In this document: positions 1 through 6,594 of the stretch, piece after piece
Numbering within the stretch: the first letter of the stretch is position 1
Layout: each line of letters begins with the position of its first letter
NCBI GenBank assembly: GCA_902388545.1
Contig: CABMPS010000095.1
Coordinates: 1 to 7,293, forward strand
Direction: 5' to 3'
DNA: 7,293 bases
Source: an uncultured Collinsella sp.
GTDB lineage: Bacteria > Actinomycetota > Coriobacteriia > Coriobacteriales > Coriobacteriaceae
Position numbers and translations under genes: made by a program
Notes under the pieces: model-generated
The model's database searches: none
Told to the model about the DNA's origin: nothing
What the model saw: the letters and a program-made list of their open reading frames with translations, nothing else

Positions 1-25
1 GACAAAGGGACGGCCCATAAGTCCC
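1..25. repeat. Decayed partial copy of the GACAAAGGGAC palindrome
   Basis: Bases 1-16 match bases 53-68 at 15 of 16 positions (GACAAAGGGAC, then G or T, then GCCC), so the window opens inside a second copy of the palindrome described at 51-77. The right arm has decayed: only a short GGGAC (7-11) / GTCCC (21-25) pairing remains. The true left boundary lies outside the window. No open frame or transposase accompanies it here. Confidence 0.5.
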
Positions 26-50
26 ACAAGCAGGGAAGACCATTTGCAAT

Positions 51-77
51 GTGACAAAGGGACTGCCCCTTTGTCAC
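51..77. repeat. Perfect palindromic repeat, 11-bp arms
   Basis: GTGACAAAGGG (51-61) and its exact reverse complement (67-77) flank a 5-base loop, ACTGC. Neither side has a T tract, so it is unlikely to be an intrinsic terminator. With the partial copy 52 bases to the left it looks like a dispersed intergenic palindromic repeat of the REP type. I recall similar GACAAAGGGAC palindromes from Collinsella-like genomes but cannot verify that here. Alternatives are a protein-binding palindrome or a decayed non-autonomous element. Confidence 0.65.
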
Positions 78-82
78 CCGCA

Positions 83-112
83 CAAAAATGGGCGCGCCAA
101 CGGCGCGCCCAT
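83..112 (-). terminator. Strong intrinsic terminator, minus strand
   Basis: A perfect 11-bp GC-rich stem (88-98 with 102-112, core GGGCGCGCC) closes a 3-base loop and, read on the minus strand, is followed at once by ATTTTTGTG. This is a textbook Rho-independent terminator. It lies about 200 bases beyond the tsaBD stop codon and is probably the definitive end of the operon transcript, behind the weaker hairpin at 212-240. Confidence 0.8.
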
Positions 113-211
113 TCACTCTATTCCATTCAGCCCCGCCTGACCCGAACGGCCGAGTCGTCTGGCCGGGGAAGCCCCGAGTCGCCGGGGTGCTTGCTCAAAA
201 TGAGTTCCGCA
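113..211. other. GC-rich self-complementary stretch between two terminators
   Basis: No convincing gene is present. The stretch can form competing short stems: CGGCC (147-151) with GGCCG (161-165), and CGGGG (164-168) with CCCCG (172-176) across a 3-base loop. CGAGTCG occurs twice, each time within these arms. It may simply be structured 3' untranslated RNA of read-through transcripts. A small RNA is possible but nothing here demands one. Confidence 0.35.
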
Positions 212-240
212 CGCAAAGAAGGCCACTTAATGTGGCCTTC
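212..240 (-). terminator. Probable first operon terminator, minus strand
   Basis: A perfect 9-bp stem, GAAGGCCAC (218-226) with GTGGCCTTC (232-240), closes a 5-base loop about 70 bases past the tsaBD stop. On the minus strand it is followed by TTTGCG, a short U tract, so it may be leaky. Flanking CGCAA (212-216) and TTGCG (244-248) can extend the pairing across a small internal loop. Confidence 0.55.
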
Positions 241-248
241 GTCTTGCG

Positions 249-310
249 CAGGACTGTAGAGCAGGAAACCTTATATCCGGCCCCTCCGTCCGGGGACCGC
301 GCCGTACCAG
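249..310 (-). other. 3' untranslated segment with a GC stem next to the stop codon
   Basis: No gene is seen between the tsaBD stop and the first terminator. Beginning 11 bases past the stop, CGGCCCC (278-284) can pair with GGGG plus CCG (292-299, one bulged A at 296). No U tract follows on the minus strand, so I do not call it a terminator. It may only stabilise the 3' end of the message. Confidence 0.3.
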
Positions 311-2695
311 CTACAGCGTCATGTTTGGATCGGCGTCGACGTCGAACGGCGAGATTTCACCTCGGTCGAATTTACGGCGAGCGACCTCCGCGATCATGGC
401 AGCGTTATCGGTGCAGGCAGACAAGGGCGGCACCGTCACGCGGATCCCCTGACGCCCGAGCTTCTTGATCATCATCTCGCGCAGATGCGGATTGGCCGAG
501 ACGCCGCCGCCGATGCAGTATTCCTTGCATCCGGTGGCATGCAGGGCGTTTTTGGCCTTCTTGTACTGAACGTCAAAGACGGCTGCCTCAAACGAAGCCG
601 CCAGATCGGGCAGGTGAATCGTGCGCCCGGCCTTGGTCTCCTGCTCGATGTAGAGCGTCACGGCCGTTTTAAGACCCGAAAGCGAGAAACGATAGTCTCC
701 CCTGCTGTTAAGCGCGCGAGGAAAATCGATCGCGCGGGGGTTGCCCGTCTCGGCCAGCTTGGAGATGATGGGGCCACCGGGATAGCCCAGACCCAACGCC
801 TTGGCTACCTTGTCGAAGGCCTCGCCCACAGCATCGTCGAGTGTCTCACCAAGTACCTCGTAGTCGCCCCATGCCTTCACGTGCACGAGCATGGTATGAC
901 CGCCCGAGACGAGCGTGAAGATAAACGGCGGCCTGAGATCGGGCTGCGCCAACAGGTTGGCAAACAGGTGGCCCTCCAGATGATTGACGCACACGAGCGG
1001 CTTGCCGGCAGCATACGCAAAGCCCTTGGCAAAGGCGACGCCCACCACCAGGGCGCCAACCAGGCCCGGACCCTGTGTCACGCCCACGGCGGCAAGCTCA
1101 CTTGGTGTAATGGCTCCGCCCGTAAGGCCCAGCGACGCTGCGGCGTCCTCGAGTGCCGCATCCACGACACTCACAATCACCTCGACGTGCTTGCGCGAGG
1201 CGATCTCGGGCACCACGCCGCCAAAGCGTGCATGAAAATCAATCTGCGTCGACACCTGGTTGGCCAGCATATTGCCATCCGCATCGATAATCGCCACCGC
1301 CGTCTCGTCGCAGGAGCTCTCGATAGCGAGTACGAGGCGGCGACGCTCAATCTCGACACGTTCCTCGGCAGAGCGCCAAGGCGCAGGCAGCGGCCATACA
1401 CGCTGCTCTGCCGCCGTCGGCTCGGGCGAAGCATTGTCGACCGGAAGCACCAGGGGCAGCGGAGCCGTCATGACGATGGCGTCCTTGCCGGCACCATAGT
1501 AGCCGCGGCGACGGCCAGCCTCGGTAAAGCCCAGAGCGTTATAAAGCGCGATCGCTCCCTCGTTGCCGTCCTCGACCTCGAGCGAAGCCGTGGTGCAGCC
1601 GAGCATCTGGGCATCATAGCTCACGTGCGACAGCAGCTTGCGGGCAATGCCCTCACGGCGATGTGCCGGGTCGACGGCGACATCCAGAATCTGCACATCA
1701 CCGTCCACGACCATACCGCCGGCAAGGCCCAGCAGCTTGCCGTCGTCGTGTGCCACCCACCAACTACGCGGCGCAGCGACGTCCTCGCCCAGTTCGGACA
1801 GGAACATGCCCGGCGTCCATGCCTCGTGTCCGGCACCTTCAAAGCAGGCAGCCTCCAGCGCGCTCGCGCCCTCGGCATCCGCCGCGCCCATGGGACGGAA
1901 CTGCAGATGACGACCGGCGAGCTCATCGGCAACACCCGTAATTTCGCTCTGCGCACTCTCGGCAAGACCAAGACGCTTGCGCTCGTTTTCCTCGGCATCC
2001 GAAAGGCGCGTGTAAATCGGCAGGACGCGGGCCGGATCGCCGTCACCCGCAGCGTGCGCGAGCAGCAAGCCCTCGCCCGAAGGCCACCACAGGTCGCGCT
2101 CCACGCAGCGGGCGGCCTCGTCCTCACCCAGCAGCTTGCCATAGCGCACGAGACCGTCACCGGTCAGCTGAACCTGGCCCCAGTCCGCTGCTTGGCGCCA
2201 CTCATCGAGCGCCACGGCGGCCTTGACCACGTGTTCGCGCTCAAATTGACGCTCGGGACCCTCATCGACCAGCATATACAGCGCCGGATATACCTCACCG
2301 CGCATAGCATCGGCCAAGATACCAAGCTTGCCGCGCACGCCAGCCTTCCACGCCGTCCAAGCGCAAGCGTCGAGCGTCGACACGCCCAGCAGCGGAACAT
2401 TGGCACCACGCGCGAGGCCCTTGGCAGTGGAGATGCCGATGCGCACACCCGTAAAGGACCCCGGGCCGCGGCCGACCACATAGCAACCAACATCGCTGCG
2501 ATCCAGACCGGCTTGAGCCAGCACGCCATCAACGGTATTCACGAGCTCAACGTTGGCGTGACGGCGACACATGTGATCGCCACTCACGAGCTTCGTCTCG
2601 CCCGTCTGCCCATCAATCCAGCTTGCCGCGCAGGCAAGCATGTCGGTCGAGGTATCGAGCGCCACCACCAGCGCGTTGTCGTTATGCAAGCTCAT
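311..2695 (-). CDS. tsaBD: TsaB-RimI-TsaD triple fusion (tRNA t6A37 synthesis and ribosomal N-acetyltransferase)
   Basis: One 794-residue frame joins three normally separate proteins. TsaB-like residues 1-230 carry ALDTST (12-17) and GRGPGSFTGVRIG (75-87). RimI-like GNAT residues 262-410 carry the acetyl-CoA loop VDPAHRREGIARKLL (341-355), with E373 and Y385 matching the proposed catalytic Glu and Tyr of enterobacterial RimI. TsaD residues 454-794 carry IESSCDET, NHLEGH (putative metal ligands H572 and H576), SGGHT, SLSGLKTAV, GGGVSANPHLR and CTDNA (ligand D763). From family knowledge, TsaB-TsaD with TsaE transfers threonylcarbamoyl to A37 of ANN-decoding tRNAs, and RimI acetylates the N terminus of ribosomal protein S18. 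All key residues look intact. A proline-rich linker (411-453) separates RimI from TsaD. I chose the ATG at 2695, preceded by TAAGG with 9-base spacing, over an in-frame TTG at 2713 that has only a distant GGAG. It overlaps tsaE by 14 bases. Confidence 0.95.
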   Translation of the reverse strand: MSLHNDNALVVALDTSTDMLACAASWIDGQTGETKLVSGDHMCRRHANVELVNTVDGVLAQAGLDRSDVGCYVVGRGPGSFTGVRIGISTAKGLARGANVPLLGVSTLDACAWTAWKAGVRGKLGILADAMRGEVYPALYMLVDEGPERQFEREHVVKAAVALDEWRQAADWGQVQLTGDGLVRYGKLLGEDEAARCVERDLWWPSGEGLLLAHAAGDGDPARVLPIYTRLSDAEENERKRLGLAESAQSEITGVADELAGRHLQFRPMGAADAEGASALEAACFEGAGHEAWTPGMFLSELGEDVAAPRSWWVAHDDGKLLGLAGGMVVDGDVQILDVAVDPAHRREGIARKLLSHVSYDAQMLGCTTASLEVEDGNEGAIALYNALGFTEAGRRRGYYGAGKDAIVMTAPLPLVLPVDNASPEPTAAEQRVWPLPAPWRSAEERVEIERRRLVLAIESSCDETAVAIIDADGNMLANQVSTQIDFHARFGGVVPEIASRKHVEVIVSVVDAALEDAAASLGLTGGAITPSELAAVGVTQGPGLVGALVVGVAFAKGFAYAAGKPLVCVNHLEGHLFANLLAQPDLRPPFIFTLVSGGHTMLVHVKAWGDYEVLGETLDDAVGEAFDKVAKALGLGYPGGPIISKLAETGNPRAIDFPRALNSRGDYRFSLSGLKTAVTLYIEQETKAGRTIHLPDLAASFEAAVFDVQYKKAKNALHATGCKEYCIGGGVSANPHLREMMIKKLGRQGIRVTVPPLSACTDNAAMIAEVARRKFDRGEISPFDVDADPNMTL

Positions 2696-3188
2696 CTTGT
2701 ACAGCCTTATCAATCAAATGGGAAAGCTCCATTGCGCGGTCACCGTGCGCCTCGAGCGTTATCGTTCGCACATCGCTGTCGCCCTCATCACGCTTGAGCG
2801 TCACCGAAAGATACTCATCCGTCAGCTCGTCCTGGAATTGTTCGCCCCATTCCAGCAGGCAAGCACCCTCATAGCCCAGCACATCGAAAATGCCCGTATC
2901 CTCGAGCTCGTAGGCATGCTCCAGGCGGTATAGATCAAAGTGAAACAGCGGAATACGACCTTGATCGTGAACGGCCATGAGCGCAAACGTAGGGCTCGTA
3001 ACCATATGCCCATCGCCCAGCCCGCGCGAGACGCCCTTGGTAAAGTGAGTTTTGCCCACTCCCAGGCCACCGGTCAGGATGAGCACATCGCCGTCCTCAA
3101 GGCACGGTGCAATTAGCTCGCCAAAGTACTCCGTATCGGCAGCACTAGCCGTTTTGTAAGTGCCTACCCCCAGGCGCTCCAGGGACAT
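2682..3188 (-). CDS. tsaE: TsaE, ATPase of the t6A37 tRNA modification complex
   Basis: A 168-residue cytoplasmic P-loop protein, close to the usual TsaE length. The Walker A motif is GGLGVGKT (40-47, Lys46). It is followed by the family switch segment TSPTF (64-68), HFDLYRLE (83-90, with the conserved Asp85) and LLEWGE (111-116, conserved Trp). From family knowledge, TsaE binds the TsaB-TsaD dimer and hydrolyses ATP to sustain multiple rounds of t6A formation. AAGGAG lies 5 bases before the ATG, in the 12-base gap after the glycosylase stop. The 3' end overlaps the start of the TsaB-RimI-TsaD fusion by 14 bases, so the ATPase and its partners are translationally coupled. The acidic C-terminal segment after about residue 132 looks less conserved. 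Confidence 0.95.
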   Translation of the reverse strand: MSLERLGVGTYKTASAADTEYFGELIAPCLEDGDVLILTGGLGVGKTHFTKGVSRGLGDGHMVTSPTFALMAVHDQGRIPLFHFDLYRLEHAYELEDTGIFDVLGYEGACLLEWGEQFQDELTDEYLSVTLKRDEGDSDVRTITLEAHGDRAMELSHLIDKAVQDELA

Positions 3189-3200
3189 ATACGCTCCTTA

Positions 3201-3821
3201 TTATTCCGAGGCGTCCTCTGGCGCGGGATGTCGCTCCAGATAGTCGCCCAGCATCTTAAAGTCTTCCTCCAGCAGCTCCTGCCATGCCGGATTGCGCAGC
3301 GCTGCTGCCGGATGGAACGTGGGCATTACTACAAAATGCCCCATCTGGTGGAACCTGCCGCGCAGCTTAGTAATGCCAATCTCGGTCTTAAGCACAAAGT
3401 GCGTCGCGGGGTTGCCGAGTGTCACGATAATATCGGGCCAGATGCTTCGAATCTGCTCACGCAAAAACGGCGAACAAGCCAGCACTTCCTCGGGACGCGG
3501 ATTGCGGTTTCCCGGCGGGCGGCACTTAAGCACGTTGGCAATGTAGACGTCTTCGCGTTTGAGCCCCGCCAGCGACAAAATGCCGTTGAGGTCCTCGCCT
3601 GCCGCCCCCACAAAGGGCTCGCCCTGCAAATCCTCATTGCGGCCCGGCGCCTCGCCAATAAACATCACGCGGGCGCTGGGGCTTCCCACGCCAAACACGA
3701 TATTGTGGCGCGACTGGTAAAGCTGGCAAAGGTGACAATCGCCCAGAACGGCCTCGATCTCCTCGAGTGCGACCTCACGCGGCGCCTGATGGCTATGGCC
3801 GGGGATGTGCATGACGCCCAT
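3201..3821 (-). CDS. Family 4 uracil-DNA glycosylase with a 4Fe-4S cluster
   Basis: A 206-residue protein with the hallmarks of the type 4 (UdgA-like) family. These are GEAPG (56-60) with downstream E63, PFVGAAGEDL (69-78), KCRPPGNRNP (99-108), TLGNPA (134-139) and a C-terminal HPAA (170-173). Four cysteines, C29-X2-C32, C100 and C116, have the spacing expected for the 4Fe-4S cluster. From family knowledge, these enzymes excise uracil from DNA to start base-excision repair. The N terminus is short, without a long extension, signal peptide or fused polymerase domain. TAGGAG, which overlaps the alr stop codon, is 5 bases before the ATG at 3821 and favours it over the Met at codon 4. It sits between alr and tsaE without an obvious pathway link to either. 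Confidence 0.93.
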   Translation of the reverse strand: MGVMHIPGHSHQAPREVALEEIEAVLGDCHLCQLYQSRHNIVFGVGSPSARVMFIGEAPGRNEDLQGEPFVGAAGEDLNGILSLAGLKREDVYIANVLKCRPPGNRNPRPEEVLACSPFLREQIRSIWPDIIVTLGNPATHFVLKTEIGITKLRGRFHQMGHFVVMPTFHPAAALRNPAWQELLEEDFKMLGDYLERHPAPEDASE

Positions 3822-3829
3822 AGCGGCTC

Positions 3830-4975
3830 CTACACGTAGACCTTGTCGAGACGCATGCCAAAGCCGCAGGCGACCTCGTAGTTAATCGTTCCGCGCAGTC
3901 GGGCCATCTCGTCCATAGTGATCTCGGCGTCGCCATCGCGGCCGACAATGATCATCTCGTCACCATACTCGGCCTCGGGAATCTCATGCGCCGGGTTGGA
4001 CTGAATGGCGACCATAAACTGGTCCATGCAGATATTGCCCACCTGACGCACACGCTCGCCGCGATACAGCACGTCCATACGATTGGAAAGCGTACGCGAA
4101 AGGCCATCGGCATAACCGATCGGAAGGGTGCAGATCTGAACGCGCGTGCGCGGTACGCGGTAGGTAAAGCCGTAGCCCACGCCCTCGCCCATCGCAGGAT
4201 GCGCCACGCGCGTCACACGCGCGTGGACGCTCATAACGGGATCAAGCTGCATCACACGACCACTCAGCTCACATGGCTGCAGACCATACAAACCGATGCC
4301 GGCACGAATCATGTCAAAGTGCATTGAAGAATCGAGCATCGAGGATGGCGTATTGGCACAATGCACGATACCGCATTCAAAACCTGCGTCCTTAATGGCC
4401 TGAACGGCCTCGGTAAAACGCTGGCACTGCAGCTTGTAGTCCCAACCCGAAGGTTCATCGGCCGTGGCAAAGTGCGTAAATACGCCGTCGCACTGAATAC
4501 CGCGATGGAAGCTGATGCCGCGGACAAAGTCGAGCACCTGTGTGTAGTGAACGCCGATACGATTCATGCCCGTCTCGATGGCAAGATGGTACTTGCCCAC
4601 CTTGCCCGCCGCGACGGCGCATTCGCCATACGCGAGAGCAAAATCGGACGTATAGACCGAGGGCATGATATCGAACTCGAGCAATGCAGGAATAGCCTCG
4701 ATAGGCGGCTCGCTTAGAATCAGGATGGGCTTAGTAATTCCGCCCTGACGGAGCCCAACGCCCTCGTTGACCGTCGCCACGGCAAACATGTCGGCACCAG
4801 CCGAATACATGATCTTAGCGCACTCAACAGCTCCATGACCATAAGCATCGGCCTTGACCACGCAGCACAGGCGCTGACGCGGATTCAACAAGTTCTTATA
4901 GGCTCTCGTGTTGCGACGGAGCGCCCCGCGGTCGATCTCGACCCAGGACCAGCGCGTCAAATCGGCTTTATTCAT
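3830..4975 (-). CDS. alr: Alanine racemase (PLP-dependent)
   Basis: A 381-residue enzyme of normal length for fold-type III alanine racemases; it interconverts L- and D-alanine for peptidoglycan synthesis in the cytoplasm. The PLP lysine is K41 in VVKADAYGHG. The N-terminal barrel also shows ETGMNRIG (134-141), HFAT (168-171) and HCANTPSS (205-212). The C-terminal domain has GVGYGFTYR (265-273) with the likely catalytic Tyr268, LPIGYADGLSR (284-294), GNICMDQFMV (313-322) and TINYE (363-367). The catalytic set appears complete. The ATG is two bases after the nnr stop, and I see no good Shine-Dalgarno site, so translation probably relies on re-initiation by ribosomes finishing nnr. The stop codon is part of the ribosome binding site of the next gene. 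Confidence 0.97.
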   Translation of the reverse strand: MNKADLTRWSWVEIDRGALRRNTRAYKNLLNPRQRLCCVVKADAYGHGAVECAKIMYSAGADMFAVATVNEGVGLRQGGITKPILILSEPPIEAIPALLEFDIMPSVYTSDFALAYGECAVAAGKVGKYHLAIETGMNRIGVHYTQVLDFVRGISFHRGIQCDGVFTHFATADEPSGWDYKLQCQRFTEAVQAIKDAGFECGIVHCANTPSSMLDSSMHFDMIRAGIGLYGLQPCELSGRVMQLDPVMSVHARVTRVAHPAMGEGVGYGFTYRVPRTRVQICTLPIGYADGLSRTLSNRMDVLYRGERVRQVGNICMDQFMVAIQSNPAHEIPEAEYGDEMIIVGRDGDAEITMDEMARLRGTINYEVACGFGMRLDKVYV

Positions 4976-4977
4976 GA

Positions 4978-6594
4978 TTAGTCATCCGACCCTTCGTCCA
5001 TGATTCCCAGATCTTCGAGCGCATCCTTTGCCGCCAGCTCCATGGCAGGACCGATCAAGTCGATAAGATCGGTCGCGATAACGCTCTTCTCACCATACTC
5101 CGTCGCCGCGGCAAAACCGGCGTAGCTGTGAAGTGCGACGGCGTACGAATACAGCAGCTCCCAACGATCCATCTCGTCGCGCATGGTGGCAAGCGTGCCG
5201 GCCAAAATACCCGCGAGAACATCACCAGAACCGGCAGTTGCCAGAGAAGCCGGACCCGAGAGTGGCAGCAGCACGCGCTCAACACCACAGATAGCCGTCG
5301 TCGGCCCCTTGGCTATGACCACCAGATTGTCGGAGCCTGCAGCCCAGACAACCTTCTGCGCGGCCGCAATCGCGGTACCAAGGTCGTTCACCTCGTCACC
5401 GGCAACCAGGCGCGAAAGCTCACGATAGTGCGGCGTCATAACCAACGGTTGCTCGCGGCGATACATCTCGGGGTTACTATCAATACCGTCAATGGCAATC
5501 TTAGCAAGGCAGTTGAGTGCATCGGCGTCCAAAATTAGCGGTACATCAAGCTCGAGCAAGCCCGAAACCACCTGCATAGCGCCGGCAGACGTCGTCATAC
5601 CGGGACCGCACAGCACGCAGCTGTACTTCTTTGCGATCTCGCACACCGTCATGCGCGCAGCGGCGCCAAAGGAGCCGCGGGAATCAGACGGAATAGCAAA
5701 GACCGGAATCGAAGGAAGTGCCATGCGAATGAGATTGGCGCAGGCGTCAGGAGCCGCGACTGCCACGTAACCAGCACCCGCGCGAGCTGCAGACTTGGCC
5801 GCCATAATGGCAGCACCAGGATATTGCGCAGATCCGGCGACAATAAGCACAGAGCCACGGGAATACTTATCGATATTCGATGGTAGCGGAGCAAAGTAAT
5901 CAACTAAGTCACCGGGCTCGACAATCTCGGCGGCGTGGTCGACATCATCGATGACCTCGTCAAGACGGTCGTAAAGATTGCCGCAGATCAAATCGCCAGC
6001 ATACTCAGGACCATCAGCGCTATACAGACCAATCTTGGGCGCAATCATCGTCACCGTGCGCTCGGCACGAATGCAGTCGTCATCAACAACGCCCGTCTCG
6101 GCATTCAGGCCCGAGGGGACATCAATAGACACGACACAATCGGTGCACTCATTGACCGTAGGAATCCAAATGGAGAACGGCGCACGCAGATTCCCGTGGA
6201 AACCGGTACCAAAAATGGCATCGACAACAACATCGGCCTTATCGATCAAAACCTCGAGTTCGTCACGCGAGGGACCGACGCAAACGTGCACATCGCGGCC
6301 GGCAGTTCGACGAGCAACATGACGTGCCAGAGCAGCAGGAATCTCATCCGGCTCAACCGGAGAAACGATATCCACGTCCACACCCTTGTGGCTCAGGATG
6401 TCGGCGGCAACCCAACCGTCGCCGCCATTATTACCAAAACCGACCAGAACGAGAACCCGATCGGGATTGAGCTTCAAGACCTCGTTGGCGGCAAACTCAC
6501 CCGCTAGCTCCATAAGCTCGGCCTTCGAAGTCCCTTCGCGTTCGATGATATCCTCGAGACGAACGACTTCTTCGGTACTCAAAACCGGTTTCAT
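4978..6594 (-). CDS. nnr: Bifunctional NAD(P)HX epimerase / ADP-dependent NAD(P)HX dehydratase
   Basis: A 538-residue two-domain repair enzyme of normal length for the fused YjeF type. The N-terminal epimerase domain (about 1-225) carries GFGNNGGDG (52-60), VVDAIFGTGF (123-132), SIDVPSGLNAETG (156-168) and TVTMIAPKIGLY (180-191). The C-terminal ribokinase-like dehydratase domain (about 240-525) carries SRGSVLIVAGS (245-255), LCGPG (328-332), LDADALN (355-361), TPH (387-389), IAKGPTT (427-433) and ATAGSGDVLAG (452-462). From family knowledge, it epimerises and dehydrates damaged hydrated NAD(P)H back to NAD(P)H. After TPH the usual PGE is replaced by YRE, a local variation that need not affect activity. 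AGGAG within the last codons of acpS lies 5 bases before the ATG, which follows the acpS TAG with no gap. An acidic tail (about 525-538) ends the protein. Confidence 0.96.
   Translation of the reverse strand: MKPVLSTEEVVRLEDIIEREGTSKAELMELAGEFAANEVLKLNPDRVLVLVGFGNNGGDGWVAADILSHKGVDVDIVSPVEPDEIPAALARHVARRTAGRDVHVCVGPSRDELEVLIDKADVVVDAIFGTGFHGNLRAPFSIWIPTVNECTDCVVSIDVPSGLNAETGVVDDDCIRAERTVTMIAPKIGLYSADGPEYAGDLICGNLYDRLDEVIDDVDHAAEIVEPGDLVDYFAPLPSNIDKYSRGSVLIVAGSAQYPGAAIMAAKSAARAGAGYVAVAAPDACANLIRMALPSIPVFAIPSDSRGSFGAAARMTVCEIAKKYSCVLCGPGMTTSAGAMQVVSGLLELDVPLILDADALNCLAKIAIDGIDSNPEMYRREQPLVMTPHYRELSRLVAGDEVNDLGTAIAAAQKVVWAAGSDNLVVIAKGPTTAICGVERVLLPLSGPASLATAGSGDVLAGILAGTLATMRDEMDRWELLYSYAVALHSYAGFAAATEYGEKSVIATDLIDLIGPAMELAAKDALEDLGIMDEGSDD

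Noticed and set aside
44..468. Two overlapping plus-strand frames (44-259 and 88-468) at the left end
   Set aside because: They run through two hairpins, a palindromic repeat and the 3' end of the TsaD domain, have no plausible Shine-Dalgarno site and give Arg/Pro-rich low-information translations.
485..2797. A 770-codon open frame on the plus strand, antisense to the TsaB-RimI-TsaD fusion
   Set aside because: Over the fusion gene its codons are exact reverse complements of the sense codons, so it stays open simply because the gene avoids TTA, CTA and TCA codons, as expected from its codon bias. The translation is rich in Arg, His and Ala and shows no domain, and the opposite strand has unmistakable family motifs throughout.
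3228..3839. A 203-codon plus-strand frame opposite the uracil-DNA glycosylase
   Set aside because: Same in-register antisense effect; no recognisable motif, and the minus-strand protein has the full family 4 UDG signature.
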